Assembly (NCBI GenBank): GCA_031310005.1
Contig: CM062386.1
Location: 806,001 to 870,000 of the forward strand
Length of the DNA stretch: 64,000 bases
Direction of reading: 5' to 3'
Source of the DNA: Dactylellina haptotyla
Taxonomy: Eukaryota; Ascomycota; Orbiliomycetes; Orbiliales; Orbiliaceae
The position numbers were made by a program, and so were the translations under genes. Of this stretch, positions 11,953 to 25,258 are shown one piece after another; position 1 is the first letter of the stretch, and each line of letters opens with the position of its first letter. Under the pieces are notes generated by a model. The model saw nothing but the letters and a program-made list of their open reading frames with translations. It was not told the DNA's origin and ran no database searches.

Positions 11953-12883
11953 TCCTTTTTATTTATTTATTTTGAATGAGCGCCCTTCTCACTAGGAAAT
12001 GTGGTGGAGTGTTACATTTACGAAAGAGGAATTACTAAAAGCTACAGTAGACAACTTTAATTATAATGCCTATAACGTAATTTTCGTCGCTTTCTTGAGA
12101 GATATCAACAGGAGGGCCCAACATTTGAAATTCCAAAAGTGCCCGGTTAATTTGACATCATGGAATCCAAATCGTTGAGTGGCAATAATCTGAAAGACAA
12201 GAAAGCCAATACACTTCCTAGTCGAACAGCGCCTATGTCCTTGTAACTATTCCGCGGTTGTTTTAAAACTCGAAAAACGGCGGCAGAAACAGCATGCGAG
12301 ACTATTAAGATATGCTAACATATGAACTTGAGGGTGTAAAAATAAGAAGGAAATCAAAAACAAAAAAACATCAAAGCAATAAAGTTCTAAAAGTAGAACT
12401 TCCAGGAAACTCAAAGGTTTATCAGAAAGAAAAGCAGAAAGCAAAATAGCAAAGCTGTCAAGTGCAATGTGGAGAAGGAGAGACATCAGTGGGAAGTTAT
12501 TTCTAAGTTCAAGGGGTACAGGCATCATGAATAGGCCCAAGGACGACAAGCAGCACCAGAGTCCGAGCTTGGGTATAAGACTTTGTCAACATGAGCCAAC
12601 CCAACATGATGATAAAGTAATAAAAGGCAATCAGAATAAAAAAACAATAATCTCAGACCCTATAACCGCTAAAAAAGCATAGCGTGATACACCCGAGGAC
12701 TAAGAACAAGAAGACGAAATGAACATTTGTTGAATGTTATTTTCGATCAGCTTGACCCTTTTACCAGTCCTAACCTTAACAGAATTCGCAAAATCCTCCA
12801 CAAAATTTATTCCTAAACATAAAAAAAAAAAGGTCCCCACCCTGTAGCTGTAATATTAAAAATAAACGATATCAATAGTGGGC
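11953..12883. other. ureF promoter and mei2 3' region
   Basis: About 0.93 kb between two minus-strand genes, A-rich on the plus strand (T-rich 3' UTR-like for mei2). No gene is supported; the open frame at 12247-12549 (-) is AT-driven low complexity. Confidence 0.6.
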
Positions 12884-15800
12884 TTACTCAAGTTTCTTCC
12901 CGAAAACGTTGCGAATGTTCGCAATACTCATATCCATTTCTTCTTGCAGGTTGGGGGTGGCGGTAGCATCGCGTTGCTGATTGGTATAAGCGGCAGGTCT
13001 ATTCGCACCGAATCCAGAGAAACCAGGTGGAAGACGGCCAGTGTAGGCGAGACTTGCAGGAGACAATGGCGATTCCGGAGTGGTGAACAATTTCGCGAAG
13101 CGGCTTTGGCCTCTGGGGTTCGGAGTCGGAGTTGATGGAGCGTATCCATTGGTTTCATCCTCACTCGAGCTATTAGATGGCCTACCTCTTGGTTGGAATC
13201 CTGCGGAGTTGCTAATGGGCGTTTGTGGTTGATTGCCATAGTGCGTAGTTGGAGTGTGAACTGGAGCACCATTGGGCCTGAAAGCTGTAGCCGTGCGAGA
13301 GGGTGTGGATAGAACGCGATTTGCGAGGGGAGAAGTAACAGGAGTGCCCTCGTTCATGATGAAGACACCACCAGTTGAATCATTGGGAGCAAGAGAGGTC
13401 ATTATATGTTGAGGACCACTTCCAGTGATTGACCCGTTTGCAGGGACGGTTTGGTTTTGAGCAGGCATATTCACCCCAGCGGCAACAGTGCTGATCGGGA
13501 TTTGGCTCGCGATAATATCGGAACCAATTTTATTGGCGGCGGCAATTCCAGTGACCATGCCATTGGGAATAGCAAGTTCCCTCAACATACCTATTTGTCC
13601 GTTGATCTGAGTAGGGGCATTGTTGGAGACAATCTGTCGTCCATTGCCAACTTGGTGATTTTGGGTGACCACGGCTTGGTTGTTACCAAAGTTAAGACCT
13701 CGAGGGCGGTAACCGTTATTGCCATTGCGATAGCCCGGCGAAAAAGTATTGGCATTGTTATGACGATATTTTTGTGGCGTAATAAAATTAGAATCACCAC
13801 GCGGTCGCGGGTTATATAGACCTAGGAAATAGTAAGTTTGATACAATCAACTTGTAGTTATCGATATCGACTTACCAGAATTCTCGGCTGCTGTAACGCT
13901 GCGCAGCTTGCGAGGTAGATTGTTTGCTAATTTTTTATTAGTTTTGGAAGAGACGATTGTCAAACTAGAGAAACTTACGAGAGGGAAAGTCCATAGGTAA
14001 GCCAGCATTCTCACCATAGGGGAAAAAGACCTGTTTCAAAAACTCTATTAGAAATTGATATGATGACAAGGAGGGTACCAAGGAAACTTACAAGAGGACG
14101 GAAATCTGGAGGTTGGTCCATCACACTTGAATTGCGGAATTTCTCGATCAGCTTTGCCCTGGTCTGAATATCTGTTGTTACGTAGTTAGATTTTGGTATC
14201 GCTATAGTATAGTTACTAAAGTTGGGTCTACTTACTGGCATAGGCCATTTCGACGACCTTCTCACTTCCGAATTGCGACCTGCAGCACTCGGAATTAAAA
14301 TCCGAATCCTATAGGAACTGATTAATAGAACAGAAACCTACCACTTCATTCCTGTACGTGCACGAAGGAAATGGACAATATCCATTACGTTCATGAAGTT
14401 GACAAAGGCGTATCCAACATTGCTGTAAGGTATGCCAAAGTCAGATGTGTAACACCAAGAATATTTGTTCCCGAGCAATTTCTGGGAAGGATTATACACT
14501 TACCATTCGTTTGCAAAGTCTGTTCATTTAGGAGAGAACAAAAGTTCAGGATTAGTAAACAAATTAAGAGCTACATCTCAAGGCTTACCGATGCGGAGGT
14601 ACAGGAAATCATATCTGCGGTAAGCAGTTTCATCCAACCAATCCTTGACGTTCGTCTGCGTGAGCTACGCGGGGTGATTTTTATTAGTTTGGGGACTATT
14701 GCGATTGAGGTTGTACTAAACTTACTCTATTTGGGATATTGCGAACCATAATGGTAGTTCGGGGGTCCGTTCCATCCATGATCTTTTCAATATCAATGAT
14801 GTTTTTGTTGATATCTCTTGATTCGTCTTCAGGACTATCGCTGTCATAAAACAGAAGTCTGTTTTGTCTGCCATCTCGACGGCCGTAAGGACTGAGAATT
14901 ATTTTTTGACCTTGGGCATTCGTGATGGCCTTGAGAGTTCCATCTCGGGGAGGAGTAATAAATGCATCGGCGTTTATCCGTCTCATTTGGCCTCGACCGG
15001 GAGTAATCTCTTGGCCGCCTTTCCCAGATACAAAGGCGCTGAAAGTGCGGGGTGTAGAACGCTTGAGATCGTTGACGAGCTGAGTAGAGCCAGCTTGGAC
15101 AATACACACATTCTGGTCATCATGAATCTCTATCATTCGCCCGGCTTTGACCCAACCACAGCGTTGCGCTTGTGGCTGAGTGACACGGAGCTGGCATCCC
15201 TGGATTAAATCCCTTTAGCGATTTGCGCTTCTATTTTTTGTATTTATCATAGGCTCACTTACCATAAAAATGCCGTTGTTAAAACGCTCAAGTGCAGCAG
15301 CAGCGTCACGAATATCACAAAACTCGATAAACAAAGTACTGCTATCTCTTGAAGGCAGTGACTCGATTGTGTACACACCACCGAGATCGTCTTCGAGCCG
15401 TTTCATGAATGCTTGAACTTCTTGCTTTCCACCGTTAGTAATATCAACGCGGATTTCCCCTTCCGAGAGAATCGGATAGGAGACGAATGACAACGCGACC
15501 TTCTCTGGTCAGCCGGATATTGATCACAGAACATAGTTATTTCTTTACAGAACTCACATCTTCGAGCATTGTACGGACACAGAAGACCACAGGCAAGTTC
15601 CGGCCGAGCTCGCGTTGGCATTTCATGGCCGCCTGCAAGTCAAAAAAGGAGACATACACGCAACCTTCGGTGAATAGTCTTTCGACAAAAAGAGCACTCA
15701 GTTCACCGTATTGCTAGAAAAGAGTTAGCAACAAAGTATATCCAAGGGTTCAGAGAAACGAATGAAGATAAGTATGGGCCTCTACCTCGAAAAAAACTTT

Positions 15801-16482
15801 GAGAGTGGTCGGGGATGCTCCATTGTTGATACCGGACACCATGAGGTGCCTAGTAGGCGGGATCGGAAGCTCTTTCTCAAGGTCCGGAATACAATAGTAT
15901 CTAACGAGCTTATTTGTTGGGGAATAGCTGCGTTTGAAATTATTCTTACGGCCACTCATATTACCGTTATTAGGCAACGGAGCAGTATGGTTTGAGAACT
16001 CGAGATCACCTGGACTGAACTGAACGACTTGAGTAGCAGGCGCAGTCGGTGCAGGAGTTTGGTAACGAAGAGGGGCAGTGCAATTTATTTGAGGGTTGCT
16101 AGAATCGGGGAAACTCCCATATGTGGGAACAAAAACATTTTCATCGCCGTTGAATGGCCTAGCCCTCCAGCAACGTTAATATGATAACGCACAAGAATCA
16201 AAACAGCATAATCGAAGCAAGCAAAATAGGAGGAGATACTTACAAGGCAGATCGGGGAGTTTGCTTTTGGGGGCCGTTGGCAACACCGGCAACGTTAGTG
16301 CTCAGGGTACTCATCTTGTTGCTGAGAGTGGCAACAACTTTGGAAGAACTAGAAGAAGGATTGATGGAAGTGCAGGGTGTGAAATTGTTCATAGTATTAA
16401 CTAAACCGTTAGCCACGGTTGATTGATCGCTGCCAGAGCTGGTATCAGGTGGTGATGACGTGGAGGGTTGAAGGTTAGGCAT
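12884..16482 (-). CDS. mei2: Mei2-like RNA-binding protein
   Basis: Fission yeast Mei2 drives meiotic entry by binding meiRNA; filamentous-fungal orthologues act in sexual or asexual development. I trace 13 exons: 16482-16244, 16158-15786, 15713-15558, 15502-15263, 15199-14726, 14655-14589, 14519-14504, 14422-14342, 14279-14236, 14171-14092, 14030-13979, 13926-13876 and 13821-12884, giving 936 residues, all phase-consistent. Two weak N-terminal RRMs (around PTRHLMVSGI..TLKVFFE and GELSALFVERLFTEGCVYVSF) precede the diagnostic C-terminal Mei2 RRM: TTIMVRNIPNR, then YDFLYLRI, DFANECNVGYAFVNFMNVMD, EKVVEMAYA and AKLIEKFRNSSVMDQPPDFR, then FFPYGENAGLPMDFP. The tail is N/G/P-rich. One exon is 16 nt. 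The acceptor of exon 4 is GAG rather than YAG, and exon 2 has two in-frame acceptors 6 nt apart. An upstream in-frame ATG at 16527 is possible. Confidence 0.92.
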
Positions 16483-17535
16483 CTTGAGAGATGCAATAGG
16501 TCGAGTGAGAGTGTGTGGAGTTATCATTCGGCGGGGTATCAAAGATGAAAGTTAATAGTAATAAAGCGAACTGCAAATATACCTCAATGAAGTTTTCCTT
16601 TTTTGGTGAAGGGAAGGAAGAAAGAAGAAAGTGAAGAGGAGGCGCGTCGGTATTTATACTAACAGGTTCGTTGCTGTCGGCACACCTACAAAATTGTAGA
16701 AGGGCTTTTTCAGTGGCAGCCAAGCAGCCCACACACCGCCAGTTTCAATGGATTCGAGCATCATGCACGTTCAGAAAACAGTCACAGTCCTCACGCTCCA
16801 GCTACTATATTCTGATAGATGCAGATCTGTTCTGTGTAAGCCCTGCGCAGGGTATTTTAGAGCCCGTAGATGGTAAAATGGCGATATCCTCGAATGCTCT
16901 ACATCTTAGTCCAGAGATCTATGGAATCGCAGTGAGTCGTCATTTTTAGACTTCACCGAATAGATCAATAGCTCGCTGATGTGTTGCACGGGCTTAACTG
17001 TCGTCCATTTGAATGTGTGTAACCTGGCTACAAGACTGGTGTGTAACATCGTGAACTACCGTAGTCTTCATTCACGCCACAGTGCGGGTGGTGTAGTTGC
17101 GCCGCACTCTGTAGTTGCGGGGATGCTAGATAGACGGTGCTTACGCCACAAACCAGCCCAGAAAACTTACGATGCTTGATCTCGAGTATCTATTCACTGT
17201 GAAGTACATGCGATATATAATTAACTCTGGCGTGGCTACTTGCGGCGTGATCTTCAATTGGCACGTTGGGATGGGAATCAAAACCTTCTCATCATATTGC
17301 AAAACTCAAACCATGTAAAGCACACATCTCCAAAGTAAATCTAACTTCGTATCTTCGGAGCTTCATCAACAGTTTTATTCCAAGCAGTTTTAAAACATAT
17401 TGAAGTCTCAGAATTGTTCAATCTCAAAAGGAACCCGCCACCAGAATAATAATAATAATAATAACATCCTTCGCCTTCGGTTGCCCCAATTGGAAGTGTT
17501 GCGTTGACGTTGGATTTGTGACTTCCGCCGCCAAG
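16483..17535. other. divergent promoter region between mei2 and sec15
   Basis: About 1.05 kb separates two divergently transcribed genes, so the promoters may be shared. Apart from an (AAT)n microsatellite near the sec15 side, I see no supported gene or named motif. Confidence 0.55.
17445..17464. repeat. (AAT)n microsatellite upstream of sec15
   Basis: Six to seven copies of AAT lie about 70-90 nt upstream of the sec15 start codon. Confidence 0.9.
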
Positions 17536-20500
17536 ATGCCGCAAGATCTAAGGAACTTCTCCTTCCAGCAAGAACGGGACAAGAGGCGGAGGAGATCCTT
17601 GTTCCCTGGGGTTAGCGTATCTGGGAACACCAGAACCATCCGGAGAGCGAGAACACCTTCACCCAAGTCCACCGGGACCAGATCGCGAGGCTATTCCGTA
17701 TTTCGATATTCACTTAAAGGCAACATGGTATCTCTCGACGACCCGCTTGAAGATGCGCATCTCGTGCAGGTGATCCGACAGGTATGCTTGATATTCCGAC
17801 ACGACGTTTCGTGCTGTTTCTCGCTATGATATCTCCCGGGGGGGCGTTACACCTAAAACTAACGATTACGTCTTCAATTGTCAGTGCATGCTGTCGTCCA
17901 CCGACACCGAGTACTTTGACTTACTGATTCCCGCCATCAAAGATGCATGTGTGCAACAACGGGAGGACGGCCTCATGATGGCCCTGGAGCGTTTCGCCGA
18001 GGACAAGGAAGGCGAGATCGAGCAGATGTGCAACGAGAATCACCAGCCATTCGTCCAATCCGTCGAGCAGGTTCTCAGGGTGCGAGAGGAGTCAATGACA
18101 CTTACCTCTGAAATTCTCAAATTGAACCAGACGATTCAACGGTCGACCGAGAGTTTGGCAGCGAAAAAGAAGGCTTTGGTGGACTCGAGGGGAACCCGAC
18201 AAAACATCGATGAAGCGATGCAAGCGTTGCACAGCTCTCTAGAGGTTCTTGCGGCAGCTAATAGGGTCCACGAACTCCTCTACGAGAAGAAGCACTACAC
18301 CGCTCTCCGAACTCTTGACGAACTCCACAACATCCACCTAAAGGAGGTTATGCACTTCGAGGTCGCCAAGATTATCCAGGCATCTGTACCCGGCATGAAG
18401 ACAATGATCAAGGAGGCTGTCATGACCGATTTGAACCATTGGCTTTACCAAGTTCGTGAAACCTCTAAGCTCTTAGGCCAGGTCGCCTTCGATCAGACGG
18501 AGCTACGACGCGAGCGCCAGAAGGAACGAGCTGAGAAGTCGCAGTACTTTGAACTATTCAAATTAAATTCGGCCGTGGAACTTGTTCTGGACGAGAGAGA
18601 AGAATTCGATGTATTGAACAATGAGAACGTCATGATTGACTTCACTCCCTTACATGAATGTATTCATATCCATGAAGCGTTGGAATTACGAGACGACTTC
18701 CGTATCGAGTACAGCGACGTTAGAAGACAGCAGAAAGAACTTCTCCTCCCCGTATCAGTTTCTTTCAGAGAAGATGATATCTCAGGGCTAGCTCAGGTTT
18801 TAGAGGAAATCGCTGGATTTGCCATCATTGAAAGGGCTACTATGAGACGAACCCAGAATTTCCGAGCTGCATCTGATGTCAGTGCTTCCCAGATGCCGTA
18901 AACGCCGCCTACAAACTAATGAAGAATGTAATCTAGGTCGAAGAGCTATGGATATCCATGTGCACAAAAACGATCAACATCATAACTCCGGCTATGCGAG
19001 ATATTACCAATCCCGATACTATTCTCAAGATTAAGGCTATTCTCGCGTTGTTTATCCAAACAATGGATGTAAGTTGCATTACGCTCCAGTTAAATGAGAC
19101 AAGCTCCCAAACTAACGTTTCCAGACCTGGAACTATAATGTGGATATTCTTGATGCATTCCTTCTGAAATTGTTCGAAAGGTACTCTGATATTCTAAAGA
19201 AGCAATTCTCTAAAGACTTTGTTGAGGTACGTTTTTACCACTGCTGTCCTTCGAAATACAACATAAGAGCACATGGTTGAGCTCATGGTTGAACTCCGTC
19301 AAAATCCTATGAGAACCAATGAAAACACAAAATTTTCGTATAACAATCATGCTGATACGTTTCGGAAATGCAGATTGTCCAAAACGATGACTACATGCCT
19401 ATGGCCATCTCAGACGCCGAGGAGTACGCCAAAGTTATCAACGTCAGCTGGTTCAAAGACGATAGGAGTCCGGATGAAATCGAGTGAGTAGACACCCCAC
19501 CGCTTATCGTCCTTCCACAAATGCTGATTTGTCCGATTCATAGATACCCCACCGTACTACCATTCTCCCAAATGTACCCACTCTGCTGTATTGACCTCCG
19601 TAGCTTTCTAAACAAGTACTATTATTTCTCCCGAGAGTACTTCCATCACCCGCACACGATCGACGAGGCCCTCAGAATAGTAAGTTAACCAGTTAGAAAA
19701 TTTTCTCCCTACTAGGCCCTAAAATCTCCTAGACCCGCATCATGTACTTTGCTATTGGCTGGGGTATGCTGACCAGAGTCGCGATTGGCTCGTTATTTTT
19801 GACAACTGTAGTCTCTGGATGAAATGCTCAAATCGCAAGTATGCCAAAGCCTCCACGAAAGATTATCTTCCAAGTATCTAGGGCAAATCGTTCAAATTTT
19901 GATCAACCTGGAACACTTTGAAATCGCCTGTTCCGAACTGCAGGTGCTGTTGAGGGACGTAAGTGCCTCAGCCCATACGGGTCCGGTGCAACTCGAGGCG
20001 CTTCAAATGTTCCGAAATGAGAAAAAGACAGCCGAGAAGAGGATTTTCGAACTGGTCAATTCTAAGCTTGATGATTTGCTGGAAAGTGCCGAATACGACT
20101 GGTACGTTAAAATCCCATTCGTGGAAACCCGACACCTCTCAAGTATCGTGACTGAACGAGTATTCTCATTTGCTATGTTTCTGCCTGTAGGATGCCAGAG
20201 ACAGCCGAGAACCAGGCTAGTCCGTATCTACTGGCCATGACTAGGTTCCTCACGGATATCATGGATACTACTCTCAATGGCCTCCCCACCGATATCAAAG
20301 GATTGGTTTACTTTGATGCCCTTAGCCACCTCGCTTTAGAGATCCTTGTGAGTTATTATTCCCCAACCTCCCTCTCCCTTATTACCCTGATCCGAGCACC
20401 GCCTTTTGCCTTTCCGTCTACACTTAGACATGCATATGGCTACATTCGCCTTGTATCACCCCCCGTGAATCAGTCATGCCAGCCGCATTACCCCTTCAAA

Positions 20501-21064
20501 ACGCCTCGAAGTCTCAAAGTGCTAATGACTCCGCCTCGCCCCTCTATCTCGCCAGAAACTCCCGCTATCCGATCACGTTAAAATGATCAATAAGAATGCC
20601 GTGATCAACCTGGACCAAGACGTATCATATCTTGAGGAGTTCGTGAAGACTCTTGAGAACGAAGGCGTTAACCTTCCAGGGTTATTCGACGAGCTTCGTG
20701 AGACAGTCAACCTTCTCAAGAGCGAAAATCCCGAAGAGTTCTACGACATCAGCATTAGGATGAGACACTATACCAACGTAAACCCCTTGAACGGCCCAGT
20801 CTTGCTAGAGAAGTATAACTCCCTCCATCTCAAACCTCCCCACCTTTAAAGCCCTGCAGTTTGCTCTCGGAGGGCAAATCAATCCTATTAGGGATAGTTT
20901 AGAGGAATATGACCAAGTCAGGTGCAATAGTTACTAATAGCTTATTATTTTTCGATAAACGCAGACTACGACTGGCTGTCGAAGCAAAGAATAAACCGCC
21001 AACCCCTGAACCCGAATCCGTTGGTCTTTTCTCTGGTGGTTTCTCGAGATTCAGAGGCAATTAG
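17536..21064 (+). CDS. sec15: exocyst complex subunit Sec15
   Basis: Sec15 is the exocyst subunit that binds the vesicle Rab (Sec4 type) and tethers secretory vesicles to the plasma membrane, especially at hyphal tips. Ten exons (17536-17781, 17885-18877, 18937-19068, 19125-19226, 19374-19483, 19544-19679, 19812-20101, 20191-20347, 20556-20812, 20965-21064) give 840 residues with all phases matching. Family sequence runs the whole length: LTSEILKLNQTIQRSTE, KKALVDSRGTRQNIDEAMQA, KKHYTALRTLDELHNIHLKE, AVELVLDEREEFDVLNN, EEIAGFAIIERATMRRTQNF, LPFSQMYPLCCIDLRSFLNK, GQIVQILINLEHFEIACSEL, KRIFELVNSKLDDLLESAEY and GLVYFDALSHLALEIL. The N-terminus carries a basic RDKRRRRS patch and a Ser/Thr/Arg-rich stretch. 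ATG 17536 is the first in frame; an alternative lies at 17725. The donor of intron 2 is GTCAGT. Confidence 0.96.
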
Positions 21065-24000
21065 AGCCATCTGGTCCCCATGATCCTGGTATCATTCGCC
21101 TCTGGGACGGACCGTGTCCACAAGACCAAACATGTTTCACGCTCGGATCCTCTTTTTTATGCTCGATACCCGTGTGACTATTTTGTGATATTGAAGAGCT
21201 TTTGTATTTTTTTTAGCATTGTCTCATTTGCGCGGCGTTTCGTCCTATTTTGCCATTCTTGGTCTTTCTATTCGAAAGTAGTAAGGAATCGGCCGAAACG
21301 ATGTGATATATAATTTAATTTTGGTTTTTGGTTGAACTGGAGCCAAATTTGCTATTGGATTGGAACCTTTACATCTGCGTCTCTTATTCCACCACTGACA
21401 TGCAGAGTTTAACACAGCATTAACATAGCTTACAAGGATATACTTACTCATTATTTGCTCGTTGAGGTCAAAACTCTCCCAATAACCTTTCCTCAATGAA
21501 AATTTTTCTTCTAACAAGTTAAAGAAACCCGTGCGTATGAATTATATAGAGTAAGAAAGCGGCTAGTCTAGATCTTGGGAAGCGGCCTGTTGTATTTCAA
21601 GCAACATCCCGGCAGCGAGCACAACTTTTTATAACGGTCTTTACAACGTTATCCTGACCATTATATGTATCATGACTATATCAAAAAGATTACACATCTA
21701 CACGCGCACGTTGGCAAAAGTTTGCGAAAGGCCAGCAAGAACAAAAATAACCTAAGCTCACAATGGGTAAAGCTAATCCTGACAAAACCACAAAAAGATC
21801 CACTATCTAGCTCCAGCGCGCGAACCACGTAGACACTTGTGTCGCTTGCTTGATTGCTCCCTCGCCGCCGCGACCTCCGTTCGCAACGGTTCTTTTTTTC
21901 CCAAAAACCCGTTCGGTCTGTGCGTTGTCCACACTAGGTCTCGCCTTTTTGTTGACGGCGGCTACCTAACCACGGACCGGACGAAACTCAATCTCAGAAT
22001 CCCTTTTTTTGCCCATTCATGCATGCGCTCGCTCTCCCTCACATTTGTTAGAGAATGATTTAGTTTTTAAAGTTTTTCTTGTCCTCGTTTCGAGGAAAAG
22101 CAGGACGAAAAAAATTATTACAAAAACGGTATATTGCATGAGGAGGTCCCTACAGAGGGTACATGTAATGTACATTTTGGTGGATAGTATAATCATGAAT
22201 ACCACACAGCGAAAGAAAGAAAAAAAGTGGATACCCCCGACCAGCAGATGGCTGCATGGGCCTTGCCTACATGCAGGCTATCGTTTTGGGCTTTCAATCT
22301 TTTTATGGCCTCGGGTCCGATGCACCAAGACTGTGCCTCAGGTGTGCTGCTCTGTTATCCATCCTTCTTCTTTTTTGTTAGTTAGCACTCACTCCTTCGC
22401 TTTCTGTTCAGAATTGGTTTCGCGCGCCGCGCAGCAGCCTCTTGGTGAGAAATCGCAGTAGGAAATATTTCTCCATCCCACCATCTTTTATCGGATCCTG
22501 GCTTCGGGACTGCGGAACAGTATCGAATTGCATGTTAGGCTTGCCTTGCTTTTCGAGACTAACACTCTTTTCTTTTGCTGCCTACAGCAAAAGTGTGAAA
22601 TACAATACAATACACACAACAAAAATTGGTTTTTATTTTTTTTTATTTGCTCTGAAGGGGGTCTTTCGAGATCTAGAAACAAGGGTGACAAAAAGAAAGG
22701 AAGGGCCATGTTCGTATTCTTTGGGAAATCCTGAACCAGGTACAGGAAGCAGCTTTTGCAGCTTAGATTAATTGATTGCTACTTGAAGAATGTAGCAAGC
22801 AGAAAGGCTGGGGGTAAGCTGGTTCGATTTGGCTTTTCTTTACCCTTGGATTCCTATGTACCCCTCATTACCAGGCGTTTATATGCCCCCACAGGGTGGT
22901 CGAAAATGTAAGAGCTTGCATAAGAAAGACGTACCAGGTGGAACCCCACGATTTTTTTTTTTTGGTTGTTTTTTCCTTAAATTTTTTTCAGTCTTTCGCA
23001 TCAGTCCCACGCGCCTGCAGTGTTAATTCCTGCCCAGAGAGACACTAAAGCATTTGGAGAAAGGAAAAAGCACGAAATGTGGAGAGAGCGAGAGAAGGAG
23101 AAGTTCGGATCGACGTAGTGGCAATCGGAAGAATCCGGTATCGGGGGAAGAAAGCAAAGTAAAGAAGAAGAAAAAGACCCAAATATGCAGCTTTGTTGAG
23201 CTAAATCGCCAAAAAATTTTGAAAAGAGTGCTCCATCGTGACATGACGAATCTATTAGCTCTAAGAGAACAGGGCATGAGGTGTTTATAAGGGACCATAT
23301 ACTCGGGATCCGATTGGAATAACATGATTCAAGACAAAAAATAAGTTAAAAAGGTTTACAAAAAGACGCCTATACATGCTGTAATCAAACCCGCCGGGAA
23401 CTTGAAAGGAACATAATCGTCGTGAAGAAGAGAAGGGGAAATACACGGGGGAAGGAATGCTAAGAATACATGAAGCAACAAAAAAATATGATCAGCATCA
23501 CAAAAGCGCCGTTTAGGACATTTTCGCAGTTTTCGCAGTTTTTGGTGTCAGAAAAGGAAAGAACGAAGATAAATGTCAGAAGTCCGCCATCCCACCCAGA
23601 ATAATTTTATCATTTAAAAAGAAAAAAAGGGGAAAAGAATACATGTTAGAAGGAAAGATAAGTTTAAAAAGAAACATAAAAAGAATTACAAAGAATCCCT
23701 CCAAATCGAAGAAAATTTTTCCCTGTCAAGTTACAGGGAAAATAATCTTTCAGGAAGCTCTCTTGTTGGTTTTTTCTGCCGTAAAATAATGTTGTTTTGG
23801 TGGTCATTCGCATATAACATACATTCGTAGAAGTGAAGGATACAAACCGGTTAGTGGGGTGATGATCGAAGGACCCGGTCTCGCCCTGGAGGGGTATGGT
23901 GTGATATTGGGAGTTTCGTGGGGGATAATTCGCCGGGTAGTCGGTGCCTGGGAGGTCAGAACTGTCGCGGATAGCCGGTGGGGAGAGTAGAAGCGGGTCG

Positions 24001-24263
24001 CATTCTATTTTTCTTGCCACAACCGCTGGTCCACAATGCGCGGATCGATCCCTTCCGTCGCGAGCAGTAGGGCAATCGGGAGAGGAGTCTGCGGCGCGCG
24101 CGCAGACGTGTACCGTAGGTTTTTTTTTTGCTTTCTATCGGAGGATCGATAAGAAAGTAGGTGTGTTATTCGGAGTTTGGGGGCAAAATTTAGAATATCG
24201 TCGGTTAAATTATTCGTACTTGTTTCTCGCCGTGGCATTACCCGCGGAGGTTCGTAGGGGTGT
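21065..24263. other. 3.2-kb convergent gene-poor region between sec15 and hap5
   Basis: Both flanking genes end here, so no promoter is required, yet the gap is wide for an ascomycete. The sequence is AT-rich with many T and A homopolymers and short overlapping frames on both strands. The longest frame (22009-22461, +) has no domain or plausible codon pattern. I see no tRNA, repeat boundary or transposase-like frame. Confidence 0.5.
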
Positions 24264-25258
24264 TTACATGTGCTACAAAGTTTGTCAGACACGAAAGGTT
24301 AGCACGTGGATTTTTTGACGTTATAGTTACTGCTTGAACGACTTACCTGTTGTTGCATTGGTGGTGGCATAGTTGGGTAGCCATACATCTGTTGCATGTC
24401 GTAGGGAATCTGACCGTCCTGTGGGTATGTATTGCCTTGGGGGTTCTGCTGGTAATGCGCGTAGTTGGGATCCTGGGTATCGAGAGGAGCCATGTATTGC
24501 TGTGGAGGCATGCCGGGAGGGTGACCCGGTGGATGTGGTGCCTGGGCTCCTCCTTGAGGAGGGATCATATTCTGGTGGTTTGGAGGGACTGGTGCGGTAG
24601 GTACCTGAGGTTGAGGAGCGGGATGATGGCTGCTGGCAGAAGCAGCGCTGCTAGCTCCGCCAGTGCCGGCGTTTGCGGACCTCTTTGTGTGCGAAGTCGC
24701 TTCTTCCCTCGGAACGATATCTATTAAGAAGTCGTACATGTCGCTTTTGGCCAGGGCATTGGCAATGTCGGATCTCTGCAGGGTCCGCCTCTTGTTCTCC
24801 TCTGCATGTATCCAGGCTCGCATTGTTACTTCCGTGATGAACATGTCACAGCCCTTTGCGAAAAGGATCGGTGCCTCAGCGGAAATCATCTTAACCTCGG
24901 GATCTGCCTTCATGACCTTTTTTATCCGTGCCAATGGGAGCTGATGGGACTTGTAGTCGTGGTCTTCGCTTTCCAGGGCCACGATGGAGTGTTCCCAATA
25001 CGTCGATAGGATGTCCTTGTATGTGCCTTGCAGGCCCTGAGAGACATTCGAAAAGGGGCCCGTATAGATGCCGACTTGTGGTTGCACACCCGAAGCGACG
25101 ATTGCTGCAGACGCACCGTAATGCCCGCCGTTGTTCAAGTCATAATGCGCGGCCGACTGCTGGGGTTGTTGCGGCTGCTGCTGCTGGTGAGAGTGATGCT
25201 GGTTCATGTGCTGCATATTTTGTGGATGGTGGTGCTGCTGAGAATACGAGGGATCCAT
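24264..25258 (-). CDS. hap5: CCAAT-binding factor subunit C (Hap5/HapE, NF-YC type)
   Basis: This is the histone-fold subunit that pairs with Hap3/HapC and recruits Hap2/HapB to CCAAT boxes; in fungi the complex governs iron, redox, carbon and nitrogen genes. The core (about residues 108-190) has [56 protein letters not shown] and [13 protein letters not shown], the NF-YC histone fold. The N-terminus is Q/H-rich, and the C-terminus is P/Q-rich and disordered. The main exon is 25258-24347. A perfect donor (GTAAGT) at 24346, a CTGAC branch and a TTTGTAG acceptor ending at 24273 define a 74-nt intron, leaving a terminal exon of 9 nt (24272-24264) and a tail QQQHM (306 residues). Without splicing the frame instead continues to 24299 and ends in 15 different residues. 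The spliced form is preferred on signal strength. Confidence 0.93.

Noticed and set aside
12247-12549. 100-codon minus-strand frame between ureF and mei2
   Set aside because: Leu/Phe-rich composition from T-rich 3' UTR sequence; no domain or splice link.
22009-22461. 150-codon frame in the sec15-hap5 gap
   Set aside because: Composition follows homopolymer-rich DNA and no motif is visible.
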